Shown: positions 43,401-51,022 of the stretch, in pieces | How the letters are laid out: every line of letters starts with the position of its first letter | Numbering within the stretch: the stretch's first letter is position 1 | From: Bythopirellula goksoeyrii | GTDB lineage: Bacteria; Planctomycetota; Planctomycetia; Pirellulales; Lacipirellulaceae | Direction: 5' to 3' | Length of the DNA: 64,000 nt | NCBI RefSeq assembly: GCF_008065115.1 | Contig: NZ_CP042913.1 | Location: 5,157,257 to 5,221,256 of the forward strand | Program-made: the position numbers and the translations under genes | Notes under the pieces: model-generated | Told to the model about the DNA's origin: nothing | Seen by the model: the letters and a program-made list of their open reading frames with translations, nothing else | The model's database searches: none

Positions 43401-45030
43401 CAAAGCGCTGCGGCTTCATGGGAAAAATCCAGTGATGGTTGTCGAACCAACCATACTTGTGAAGCCATTCGTCTTGTTGATCGAAGTCATTCGGAGTGTG
43501 AGAAGTCCACTTGAATTCAGTACCACTTCCCTGCCCATCATGGCAAACCGTGCAGCCCATCACCTTCTCAGGGTGCGGACTCGAATCGGTGAGATAAAGG
43601 TCTAGTCGTGGATGTGACGTAAAGGGATGATCCAAACCACGGCGAACTTTCAATTCAGCAGGCTCGCCCCAGGAAACTAGCGTCAGAAGATAATTGGCAA
43701 CCGACTCTTTGTTATCTACCGGAATACCGCCAGCCGCTTCGATGATGTCGCCCGACTCCAATCCTGCCTGCGCGGCCAAAGAACCAGGCAGCGCGTAATG
43801 TACGATGGCATGCTCGCCAGCACCCACGATGACGTCATTGGTGAGCTCCAGCCCGTAAACTTCGTTCAGCCCCGAGCCGTCTGCAGGGGCTTCTTCAGGG
43901 GTCGGTATTTTGATCGTCAAATCTCGTTTGGATTCAGGCAACGTGGGGAACGCAGGTTCCGTAGCTCTGCCGGCCGCCGTCGTTGAAATGTCCTGGTGAC
44001 AGGTCTTGCAACGGTCAAAGCGGGCGGCCTGTGAAAAGTTGTAATTAATCGTGAGATCAGGAAGCCAAATCTGATCGATCTGCACATTGCCACTGTAGAG
44101 GGCGTTGAGAATCGGCCAGCGGGTGATCCACTCACCAAGTCGGCTGAAACCGGTCGGTTGCGTTTTCTGAGCTTGCTCAGAGAGCCGACTAAGTTCGGTT
44201 TCCATCGTGCTCCGTTCTTTGAGCAGCACCGCTTTGCGGTCGTTGATCGAGGCCACGACCTCTTCGAGACTCCTGCGATAGTTGTTGGCAGCCGCGAGAT
44301 CGACTGTAAGCTCAGCGATGCTCTTTGAATACTCGTCAATCTGCTTTTGTTTTTCCGCTCTGCGCTTCTCATCGACGCCTTCACTGACCATGAGGCCCAA
44401 AGCACTGACGGCTGCCGTGCGGTTTGCTGCCACAAACTTGCGTGTTCCAGCAAGCGTTTTTTCGCGACGCCGAGCTTCGTCGATGTAGTCAGTCATTAAA
44501 CTAAGTAACTTCTCGCGGGCTACTGCAGTAGAAGCATAGCTGGAAAGTAGCTCACGTTGATCTTGGGGATCTACCTGAGCTTTGGCATCCGTGTTTTCGG
44601 CGGCCCCCTCGTCTGTCCCCTCTATACGGTCACGGACTTCTGCCGCCTTGGTGGCAGCCTCGTTGACCTTCTGCAGCTGGTTTTCGAGAGCAGAGAAATC
44701 GGACTCTGGTAAAGAAAGTCGTTCGTTTTCTGCCTTCACTGAAGACTCAAATTCTTCCACGTCGGCAGGATCTACCGGCTCACTCTCGGCTTCGCGCAAT
44801 TCTTTGTCGAAATTCTCTAGCTTGGAAGAGAACTGATCTGCCAGCGAATCGTGTCGCGCCTGAATAATCCAGGCACTCTTCTTGCGATTCTCCAGCTGCA
44901 TGCTTTTCCACTGGCGATTGTGGTCCTTGGCCAGGAGCCACAACGTAGCAATCGTCATCACCAGTGCCGTAGCACCGAAGATGATGTGCATGATTTTTTG
45001 GTCGTACCAGGTTTGTTCGCTTGCAGGCAT
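40447..45030 (-). CDS. Giant octaheme cytochrome c with coiled-coil and PDZ-like regions
   Basis: This 1527-residue protein has one N-terminal helix (~13-34), and is then exposed outside the membrane. Residues ~45-290 are charged and strongly helical, probably a long coiled coil. Eight CxxCH heme sites occur at about 341, 493, 548, 584, 793, 969, 1141 and 1402. Between the first and second heme, residues ~395-465 look like a PDZ domain (PGSLAAQAGLESGDIIEAAG). A His-rich loop lies at ~1014-1036. Several cytochrome-c-like folds have RMP/KMP-type Met candidates (TRMPQFFG, TKMPELYL, LRMPKFPF, MRMPNFHM, YTGMPVNI). It follows the cytochrome b genes where cytochrome c1 would be expected, so it probably takes electrons from the Rieske centre. 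I recognise no named family. Confidence 0.9.
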   Translation of the reverse strand: MPASEQTWYDQKIMHIIFGATALVMTIATLWLLAKDHNRQWKSMQLENRKKSAWIIQARHDSLADQFSSKLENFDKELREAESEPVDPADVEEFESSVKAENERLSLPESDFSALENQLQKVNEAATKAAEVRDRIEGTDEGAAENTDAKAQVDPQDQRELLSSYASTAVAREKLLSLMTDYIDEARRREKTLAGTRKFVAANRTAAVSALGLMVSEGVDEKRRAEKQKQIDEYSKSIAELTVDLAAANNYRRSLEEVVASINDRKAVLLKERSTMETELSRLSEQAQKTQPTGFSRLGEWITRWPILNALYSGNVQIDQIWLPDLTINYNFSQAARFDRCKTCHQDISTTAAGRATEPAFPTLPESKRDLTIKIPTPEEAPADGSGLNEVYGLELTNDVIVGAGEHAIVHYALPGSLAAQAGLESGDIIEAAGGIPVDNKESVANYLLTLVSWGEPAELKVRRGLDHPFTSHPRLDLYLTDSSPHPEKVMGCTVCHDGQGSGTEFKWTSHTPNDFDQQDEWLHKYGWFDNHHWIFPMKPQRFVESNCLKCHYDKGSLEPSERFPEPPAPKLVEGWTLVEQYGCYGCHEINGFDGPDKRVGPDIRLEPNYSEVAAQLLRDDTLNDQEKGWATTLRSHPDDSSVRHSLFDALKSDAKLASSSQTSDEARLSAETHKLADGLKDVEVPGTYRKVGPSLRYLKSKVEYDWLYSWIKLPSNFRPSTRMPQFFGLWEHLGEDPEELDKTKRYEAVEIHALSEYLLANSSEFKYLTPPKEVTETASAERGKWLFESRGCLACHSHEAFPGIAANQGPDLSRVGAKLNNDIGKKWLYSWIKQPHDYNPRTKMPELYLTPIEEKDAQNQSTGKVTDPAADIRAFLLGTPSDWKPTDVPARDWSGDDLTALADLAQEWLSSDAIPAARAEEFVKTGIPDSLEPKLKADEKLLLKKNFANRTQQLQDFVARRTISKYGCFGCHDIPGFEDAKPIGTGLADWGRKDSSKLAFENIHAFLSGSGDPHADKHSGDAHGAEAHDGGGHGHLNPGDYVQDGISYFLQSLVSHSRDGFLWQKLRMPRSFDYKTTKNKGYNERLRMPKFPFTEDEREAVMTFVLGLVSEPPADKFVYHPDARRAAEVAGRHVLDQFNCAGCHTLKMEEWKVAFTEGEFESPIQVQDFPFLEKHFSQQEIAESLVIDSGGRMHTTLNGLPVMSEETGEPLQFDIDGLELEPDDDESDPYYRFTLWRDTLIAGEAWNVGIQDPMVPASRTDYGPAEGKAFPAWGGDLARYLYPKVIEHAKLANPQVKGSEAWGWLPPPLMQEGEKVQPDWLHGFLMDPTEIRPAVVMRMPNFHMSSEEASKLVNYFAASSGAEYPYEYNRSQRGSYIAEKEAEHPERLSDAMNIVVNGNYCVKCHAVEDFYPQGDPTTFGPNLADVHSRLRPEFIRNWVANPKRILPYTGMPVNIPFNADAPHLGGVAQNLFPGTSLEQLTGLVDLLLNFDTYAKRQTEVTPMVKAAADANAPPTSDADGDTASLE

Positions 45031-45106
45031 AAGTAGGTAGTTAGCTATTAGCTGTTAGCAATTAGTGGATGCAGTTAGCTAATCGCTAAAAGCTAAACGC
45101 TAACAG
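45031..45106. repeat. TTAGCTATTAGCTGTTAGC-type spacer repeat
   Basis: GTTAGCTATTAGCTGTTAGC, then AGTTAGCTAATCGC and TAAAAGCTAAACGCTAACAG form short direct and inverted words between the cytochrome b C-half and octaheme genes. Confidence 0.65.
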
Positions 45107-46531
45107 CTAAAAATTAAAGAAAAACTCCGGAATCGCAATCAAATATTTCAATTGAAAAACCCACCGCAGCACCATCTTGATGGGCAGCGATGCCATAAAC
45201 AGCAACAGATTTGCCATAATCATGAATCGCACGAAACCCATCCGCTGGTAAAAGCTGCGGAAGATTGTCAGGGCCATGATCGGCGGCAGAGCAATAAAAT
45301 AGCCAAGCACCAACAACGTGCCAGGAAGCTCGCGGCCAAACAGCAGCGAGAAAAACTCCAAAAACGGATTCAAGAATGCCGTTAGCCATTCAGGAAGCGG
45401 AAACCATGGCATATCGGCAAAGGAAAGCGCGCCAGGAAGGCTCATATTCAGCCCCCGCTGCCAAACATATTCCGAAAGATTCACATTATTGAGTGCTTCC
45501 ACCTTATGCGCATCCCAATGCTCGTAGGGACCGAAGAAGTTCCAGTTCGGACCTCGCAGGAGGGTCCCCAGCACAATCAAGGTGATCCACATTTCCAGGA
45601 AGCCAAACTGGAATACGGTATAGCTAAAGGGGCGTTCTTTGATGGTGTAGTAACCGTTGCCCTTCTTATTGAAATCAAGATAAGGAATCGCCATCAGGCC
45701 AGCCACAATCATGCTAGGCAGAACCACACCAGCCATCCAGGGATCGTAGTAGACAAGCATTTCCTGCAAGCCCAGGAAGTACCAAGGTGCCTTCGAAGGA
45801 TTAGGAGTCTTGACGCTGCTGGCCGCCTCTTCCAAGGGAGCAGGCAAGGCGATCGCCCAAAAAATCAAAAACGCTGTCAGAGCGATCATGCAGATCAATT
45901 CGGTATAGACCAAATCGGGCCACACGAGGATCTTTTCGTCGTCGAGTTTCTCCAGTGGTGGTTCTCCGTTGGCGATGCGCTCGTCGTTAATGACTGCCCG
46001 ATAGGTTGCCAGCCAAGTGAAAAAGGCCAGCAAGAACACGAGCATGACGATCGGCACATTATCAGGCTTCGCCACGATATCGTAGAAGTCGGGGTCCGTC
46101 ATCGACAACCCGAGGAATAACCACATCAGATTCCAAATGGCCCAGGCAATTGCCGGTCGGACGAAGAAGCCACGGAACAAATACAGCACGACAAGGGCAA
46201 GAGTAGAACCCACGCTGTAGACTACGGGGCCCGTACTCTTGTTGATCGCCTCGCGCAGCCATTCTGGTAGGGATACCAAGCTCAAGTTGCCGCTGCCAGC
46301 AATCGCTGCCAGAATTGCGAAGACCATGGCCACCAGTAGCCATACCACCACGTTGGTTATTGCAACACTCTTACCCCCGATTCGCATCGGGAGCCCGATC
46401 CAGTCTTTCGTCTGATCGGACCGCCAAAGATACAAAGCGGCCAGGCCGTTCATCAGCGCAAGCGCAATGTAAAACGGCAGCAAGAAAGAAGCTACCATTT
46501 CCTGAAACTGAATTTCCGACAGTCCGTGCAT
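45107..46531 (-). CDS. Cytochrome b C-terminal half (subunit IV-like) with extra N-terminal helices
   Basis: The 474-residue product is far longer than PetD-type subunit IV (~160). Residues ~10-180 hold about five extra helices. The recognised part starts near KILVWPDLVYTELICMIALT and continues through PNPSKAPWYFLGLQEMLVYY, DPWMAGVVLPSMIVAGLMAI and further C-terminal helices (PGTLLVLGYFIALPPIMALT). In the Qo-site loop the usual PEWY reads APWY. With the cytochrome b N-half encoded just upstream it forms the quinol-oxidising core. It carries no CxxCH motif. The extra helices may bind the octaheme cytochrome encoded next, which is inference. Confidence 0.88.
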   Translation of the reverse strand: MHGLSEIQFQEMVASFLLPFYIALALMNGLAALYLWRSDQTKDWIGLPMRIGGKSVAITNVVVWLLVAMVFAILAAIAGSGNLSLVSLPEWLREAINKSTGPVVYSVGSTLALVVLYLFRGFFVRPAIAWAIWNLMWLFLGLSMTDPDFYDIVAKPDNVPIVMLVFLLAFFTWLATYRAVINDERIANGEPPLEKLDDEKILVWPDLVYTELICMIALTAFLIFWAIALPAPLEEAASSVKTPNPSKAPWYFLGLQEMLVYYDPWMAGVVLPSMIVAGLMAIPYLDFNKKGNGYYTIKERPFSYTVFQFGFLEMWITLIVLGTLLRGPNWNFFGPYEHWDAHKVEALNNVNLSEYVWQRGLNMSLPGALSFADMPWFPLPEWLTAFLNPFLEFFSLLFGRELPGTLLVLGYFIALPPIMALTIFRSFYQRMGFVRFMIMANLLLFMASLPIKMVLRWVFQLKYLIAIPEFFFNF

Positions 46532-46616
46532 ATTTTAGTGATTGGTGGTTAGTGGTTGGTGGCCGGTGAAGAGTGTCTAGCAACTAGAGACCAGCCACTC
46601 ACCACAAACCACGCTC
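46532..46616. repeat. TGGTGGTTAGTGGTTGGTGG-type spacer repeat
   Basis: ATTGGTGGTTAGTGGTTGGT and, inverted, CCAGCCACTCACCACAAACC flank the middle of the spacer between the two cytochrome b genes. Confidence 0.6.
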
Positions 46617-47393
46617 TTACAGCGGTCCGCTGATCCCGCCGTCTTTTCTTACTCGCCAGAAGTGGATTGCCAACAGCAAGGCCACGCCAAGCGGGATCGC
46701 GATACAGTGCAAAATATAAAATCGATTGAGCGTTTCTTCACCTACTTCGCGCGCACCCAATAGCGCAAAGCGCGCGTCAGAGGCGTTGGTAATCATGTCG
46801 ACCCCGCCGAGGGTCAACAACTGCTGCCCCGGGCCTTCATGCCCCAGAAACGGAGTCGCCCGAGCCATATTCGAACCGACCGTAATAGCCCAGACCGCTA
46901 ATTGATCCCAAGGGAGCAGATAACCGGTAAAGGACAACAATAGGGTTAATAACAGCAGAAACACCCCGACGACCCAGTTAAACTCGCGCGGTGGCTTGTA
47001 GCTGCCCGTGAGAAACACGCGATACATGTGTAGCCAGACCGTAATGACCATCGCATGGGCGCCCCAGCGATGGATCTCACGCAGGATTCCCAGGGAATGC
47101 ACGTCGCGGAGCATTTGAATATCCGTATACGCCCACTCGACCGTGGGGCGATAATAAAACATCAACAATACACCGGTGACCGTTTCGACGAGAAACAAGA
47201 AGAAGGTCACACCACCCATACACCAAGTATAGGAAAGAGCGATGCCTTGCTTCTTGATCGAGACCGGATGCAAGTGCAAGAAGAAGTTGGTCAACATCAC
47301 CACAATCCGATTACGGCGATCAACCGGCATCGGGTGACGAAAAATACTCTTCCAAATCTGCGATTCGCGAATCGTTTCGCCTAAATCGGGCAT
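46617..47393 (-). CDS. Cytochrome b N-terminal half (cytochrome b6-like)
   Basis: This 258-residue protein has four helices and the two heme-b His pairs: [20 protein letters not shown] (two or three His in helix B) and [20 protein letters not shown] followed by HFWRVR (helix D). The loop [20 protein letters not shown] is typical of cytochrome b/b6. Residues 1-45 form an amphipathic N-terminus with [12 protein letters not shown]. It holds the Qi and part of the Qo quinol sites. It is encoded between the Rieske gene and the cytochrome b C-half, the order found in split bc complexes. Confidence 0.93.
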   Translation of the reverse strand: MPDLGETIRESQIWKSIFRHPMPVDRRNRIVVMLTNFFLHLHPVSIKKQGIALSYTWCMGGVTFFLFLVETVTGVLLMFYYRPTVEWAYTDIQMLRDVHSLGILREIHRWGAHAMVITVWLHMYRVFLTGSYKPPREFNWVVGVFLLLLTLLLSFTGYLLPWDQLAVWAITVGSNMARATPFLGHEGPGQQLLTLGGVDMITNASDARFALLGAREVGEETLNRFYILHCIAIPLGVALLLAIHFWRVRKDGGISGPL

Positions 47394-47507
47394 AGTAGTT
47401 AGTTGTCTGTGGTCAGTGGTCAGTTATTGGAGAGCCGGGTCGACCCCGACCCCGGTTTGCTCTCGACTCTTCTCAATTCAGCATCCGTAATACGAATTCC
47501 GCATTCC
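47394..47507. repeat. Spacer with GTCAGTGG and ATTCCGCATTCC words
   Basis: TGTGGTCAGTGGTCAG near 47410 and CGAATTCCGCATTCC near 47492. Two of the window's low-complexity word families meet in the spacer between the Rieske and cytochrome b genes. Confidence 0.5.
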
Positions 47508-48539
47508 TTAAACTGGGATGAAGGAAGTTGGCTCTTCCCACTGCCCCATTTCCTCCTGGTATGTGCGGCTTTTGTCGATTTCAATCTGCCCATCGTCGGC
47601 GACGCGGATGGCATATCGCTCCAATGGTCGCGGGGCAGGCCCCTCGAAGTTGATGCCATCCTTGTAGAAACCGCTACCATGACAGGGGCATTTGAATTTT
47701 TGCTCGGCTTCGAGCCAGTTCGGCGTGCACCCCAGGTGGGTACAGACCGACTTGAGCGCAAATATCTCTTGCTGCCCATTGAATTCTGTGTTCACCACCC
47801 AGACGCCGAACTGCGCCTTAAACTTCGTCTGCACCTGTCCGGCGGGAAACGCATCAGGGAAGCCGACTTTGAATTTGCTCGGTGGTTCCCGTCGCACATT
47901 GGGGAACATGAATTTCACAGTCGCCAGCGTCCACAAGGCGCCAACCGCCGCGAGTCCCCAGAAACCCGTATGCAGAAAGCCACGACGTGTTTCGTCCACA
48001 GATTCAGCCGATTTTTTTCCCGCACCTGCAGGTTTGGCTTTAGCGTAATCCGGCTTCTCCGGCATGGGAGGAACCACGATCTGCGGCTTTGCCTTAGCGG
48101 TGGGACTCGCCTTTTCCTTGGCGGCAGCCTCTGCCTTGGAAGTCGGACCTGCTTTGGATGATTTCTTCGCTGCAGCTAGAATACTCGCCGTGTCGCGAGG
48201 CTCGCTCGGCGCGGCAGCAGCGGGCTTCTTCGCGGGAGCTTCCTTCTTTGCAGCAGCGGGCTTCGGAGCGGGCTTTTTCTCCGCAGGCTTCTCGGCGGCA
48301 CCACTATCACCGCTCCGGGCAGCGGCCAACATCTCGGCCACACTGAGACGGCCTCCGCTGGCAGACTTCGCGGGAGCAGGCTTGGCAGGCTTCGACTCCG
48401 ATGCTTGGGGCTCTGCTGCTTCGGGGGCTGCGGCCTCGGGAGCCTCCGCTGGCTCATCTGCAGGCGCATCGCTTCCACCGTCAGCCTTGCGGGCTGCGGC
48501 TAGCATTTCAGCCACAGACATTTTTTTCTTGTCAGCCAT
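47508..48539 (-). CDS. Rieske iron-sulfur protein with long repeat-bearing N-terminal extension
   Basis: The 343-residue product has the Rieske motifs SVCTHLGCTPNW (Cys266, His268, Cys271) and FKCPCHGSGF (Cys284, Cys286, His287): four residues bind the 2Fe-2S cluster and two form the disulfide. A membrane helix (~190-210) follows DETRRGFLHTG, a twin-arginine-like entry. The first ~185 residues are a cytoplasmic, Ala/Pro/Lys-rich tail containing three related motifs: MSVAEMLAAARKAD (7-20), LSVAEMLAAARSGD (65-78) and TASILAAAKKSS (117-128). The Rieske protein moves electrons from quinol to the c-type acceptor. It is the first gene of the respiratory run; the tail is far longer than the usual ~40 residues before the helix. 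Confidence 0.94.
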   Translation of the reverse strand: MADKKKMSVAEMLAAARKADGGSDAPADEPAEAPEAAAPEAAEPQASESKPAKPAPAKSASGGRLSVAEMLAAARSGDSGAAEKPAEKKPAPKPAAAKKEAPAKKPAAAAPSEPRDTASILAAAKKSSKAGPTSKAEAAAKEKASPTAKAKPQIVVPPMPEKPDYAKAKPAGAGKKSAESVDETRRGFLHTGFWGLAAVGALWTLATVKFMFPNVRREPPSKFKVGFPDAFPAGQVQTKFKAQFGVWVVNTEFNGQQEIFALKSVCTHLGCTPNWLEAEQKFKCPCHGSGFYKDGINFEGPAPRPLERYAIRVADDGQIEIDKSRTYQEEMGQWEEPTSFIPV

Positions 48540-49081
48540 CGCTCAATCCACCCACAGCAACTTCTGCGAACCGCCGCACAGCTTCCCACCTAATACAGGC
48601 ACTCAACTCAAGCCCTTCGAGAGAGTGCGCACATCACTAGAGAGAGTTTTACACCTGAATCCAACAGCTACAAGCCCTTTGTTGATAGGAACTTAGGACT
48701 TTCTGAAGGCACTCGCCATAGATTGTGACATTTTTCACAAACTAATTTGCTAGGCTACGATGCCCCCTCTCAATTGTCAACCGCCCTTTTTACCAGAACC
48801 TTAACTCTCTACCTAGTCACCAATTCACTCGTCGATCAATATCTCGGTGATGTAGTGAGCGGATCGGCGTTAGCCGTTCGTTTTGAATCACCGGTTGCCA
48901 ACTCCGTTTCGCTGAAGGGGGGACTACCTTTTTCTTATCAGCCTGGTTCTTTGTCACATTCGATTGCGTCTCAACAGTAAGTATCGGTGAGTTACGTGAA
49001 AGGTAATTATTAGGTAAAATCGCGGCAGCAAATTTGGCAAGTTAATCATTGGTGGCTAATCGAGATAGCGGGGCATCTGTA
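48540..49081. other. Intergenic region between the divergent respiratory run and purD
   Basis: This ~540-bp spacer must carry the promoter of the Rieske-led gene run and that of purD. It contains one perfect CRP/FNR-family-like palindrome (48723-48740). A frame at 48747-48980 starts with TTG and does not look like protein. No RNA gene was recognised. Confidence 0.6.
48723..48740. promoter_or_regulatory. CRP/FNR-family-like binding palindrome
   Basis: TTGTGACATTTTTCACAA has perfect TTGTGA-N6-TCACAA symmetry, the consensus type for CRP- and FNR-family regulators. It is ~185 bp upstream of the Rieske start codon and ~340 bp upstream of purD. Confidence 0.6.
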
Positions 49082-50371
49082 ATGAAGGTACTGGTAGTCG
49101 GCGGAGGTGGTCGCGAACATGCCCTCGCCTGGAAGCTTGGCCAGAGCAAGCGTGTCGATCAGGTGTTCGTCGCCCCCGGCAATGCGGGGACTGCCGAGGA
49201 AGACTCGGCTGCAATCGAGAATGTCGAAATCGGTGATACCAACATTCCTCAATTGCTGGCCTTTGCCAAAAAGAACCCAATCGATCTGACCGTGGTCGGC
49301 CCCGAAGCTTCGCTGGCAGCGGGGATTGTGGATGCCTTTACCGCCGAGGGCCTGCGCATCTTTGGACCCAACAAGCAGGCGACCGAACTCGAAGCGAGCA
49401 AAGTTTTCTGCAAGAACCTGCTTCGCCATGCCGATGTTCCGACGGCCGACTTTCGTACGTTTCGCGACCTGGAGAGTGCCCGCTTGTTTCTCGACGAGCG
49501 CGAAGATACTCCCATGGTCGTCAAGGCGGATGGCCTGGCTGCCGGCAAAGGGGTCATCGTCTGCTCAAACCGGGCAGAAGCCATCGAAGCGGTTGAGCGA
49601 ATTATTCTTACCGAAGAGTTTGGTGCTGCGGGCCAGCAACTCGTTATCGAAGATCGCCTGGTGGGTCAAGAAGCAAGCGTGCTGGCAATCACCGATGGTC
49701 ACACGATCCTCACCATGCCCGCCGCGCAAGATCACAAACCGGCTTACGACGGAGACCGGGGTCCCAACACTGGGGGCATGGGTGCCTATAGCCCGACCCC
49801 CTTGGTAACCGACGAACTGATGCGTAGCGTCGAAGAAAAAGTTCTCGTCCCCACGGTGCATCAACTCAAGCGGATGCGCAAACCCTTCAAGGGCATCCTG
49901 TACGCAGGTCTGATGATCACCAAGCAAGGCCTCAAAGTATTGGAGTACAACGTGCGCTTTGGCGACCCTGAGTGCCAGCCTCTGATGATGCGTCTCCAGA
50001 GTGACCTGGTCGATGTGTTGGAAGCCGCTGCTGATGGACGCCTCGATGAAGCCCCCGACATGATTTGGGATCCACGCCCAGCAGTCTGTGTGGTAATGGC
50101 CAGCGAAGGTTATCCGGGCGACTACACCAGGGGGCACGCGATTCGTGGACTCACCGAAGCCGCGGCGGTCCCCGATGCCAAGGTATTTCACGCGGGAACG
50201 AAAATGGTGGATGGCCAAGTGGTGACAAACGGTGGCCGAGTCTTGGGTGTGACTGCCCTGGGTAGCAGCATCTCTTCTGCAAAACTGCAGGCTTATACTG
50301 CCGTTAAATGCATTCGCTGGAACGGGGCATGGTGTCGTAAAGACATATCTGACAAGGCCTTAGCGCCCTAG
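49082..50371 (+). CDS. purD: Phosphoribosylamine-glycine ligase (GARS)
   Basis: The ATG at 49082 (MKVLVVGGGGREHALAWKLG) is the family start; the frame runs 11 codons further upstream without support. The 429-residue product has the ATP-grasp features of GARS: VVGPEASLAAGIVDAF, PMVVKADGLAAGKGVIVC, EASVLAITDGHTILTM, PAAQDHKPAYDGDRGPNTGG, MGAYSPTPLV and VLEYNVRFGDPECQPLMMRL. It joins glycine to 5-phosphoribosylamine in purine synthesis. The C-terminus (KCIRWNGAWCRKDISDKALA) matches the usual end. It is divergent from the respiratory run and not near other pur genes. Confidence 0.97.
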   Translation: MKVLVVGGGGREHALAWKLGQSKRVDQVFVAPGNAGTAEEDSAAIENVEIGDTNIPQLLAFAKKNPIDLTVVGPEASLAAGIVDAFTAEGLRIFGPNKQATELEASKVFCKNLLRHADVPTADFRTFRDLESARLFLDEREDTPMVVKADGLAAGKGVIVCSNRAEAIEAVERIILTEEFGAAGQQLVIEDRLVGQEASVLAITDGHTILTMPAAQDHKPAYDGDRGPNTGGMGAYSPTPLVTDELMRSVEEKVLVPTVHQLKRMRKPFKGILYAGLMITKQGLKVLEYNVRFGDPECQPLMMRLQSDLVDVLEAAADGRLDEAPDMIWDPRPAVCVVMASEGYPGDYTRGHAIRGLTEAAAVPDAKVFHAGTKMVDGQVVTNGGRVLGVTALGSSISSAKLQAYTAVKCIRWNGAWCRKDISDKALAP

Positions 50372-50490
50372 CTGCTTGCACTTACAGGCTAGTTACCCAG
50401 CTTCTCTTGAACTGTATCCCCTGGGGATCCGTATAATACCGGAGAGAAAGCGGTCGATCCCAAACCACTTCCTAGTCCGCCAGCAACTAC

Positions 50491-50940
50491 ATGCACCTCA
50501 CCGCCACCACCATTCGAACAGTCGTCATCCTGCTTACGGGATTCGGTATGGTCTTGCCGTCGAATGCCGTCTCGCCATGTCGCTGTGCTCAGCGTAACGG
50601 CGGTTGTGCACGACAATCAGAACCCACTCGGGCGTGCTGCAGCACTCGAAAATCCTGCTGTGCAGATAAGGCGGACTCTGGCATTGAGTTTGCCTGCTCT
50701 GGGGCAAAGGCCTGTACCTACTGCCCTTGTTGCAGCAAGCCGACTTCACCTATAGCTCCTTCGCCACAGCCGAACAATATCTCAATTGATCACGATCTTA
50801 CTGTGACCTTTGCCGGGGCGATCCCTGCTCTCAACGCACCGGTCGATGAACCACTGTGCTATTTCGCCAACGAGAGGGGCAGTCCGCCCGGCTATTCTGC
50901 CTTACGTCTCCACGAGTTGAAATGTGTGTGGCTGAATTAA
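50491..50940 (+). CDS. Exported Cys-rich protein
   Basis: The 149-residue product has a signal peptide (TIRTVVILLTGFGMVLPSNA) and about fourteen Cys, twelve of them between residues ~30 and ~82: SPCRCAQRNGGCARQSEP, RACCSTRKSCCADK, FACSGAKACTYCPCCSKP. The arrangement suggests disulfide-rich or metal-binding structure after export. The last ~70 residues are ordinary (SIDHDLTVTFAGAIPALNAP). No family is named from memory with confidence. It is 120 bp after purD and ~80 bp before another exported Cys-rich gene, so these two may work together. Confidence 0.7.
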   Translation: MHLTATTIRTVVILLTGFGMVLPSNAVSPCRCAQRNGGCARQSEPTRACCSTRKSCCADKADSGIEFACSGAKACTYCPCCSKPTSPIAPSPQPNNISIDHDLTVTFAGAIPALNAPVDEPLCYFANERGSPPGYSALRLHELKCVWLN

Positions 50941-51022
50941 CGTGGAAGCGGAAATTGATTTTTGATATTCCGTTCTTGTTAATTCCTCTTAAAGCGAGAC
51001 TACTTCTCGCAGGAGATTTCAA

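Noticed and set aside
48064-48696. Plus-strand frame rich in Ala/Phe/Gly
   Set aside because: Antisense of the Ala/Lys-rich Rieske tail, running past the start of that gene; no plausible protein family.
48747-48980. Plus-strand frame of ~77 codons before purD
   Set aside because: Starts with TTG, lies in the promoter region and has no ribosome-binding site or recognisable motif.
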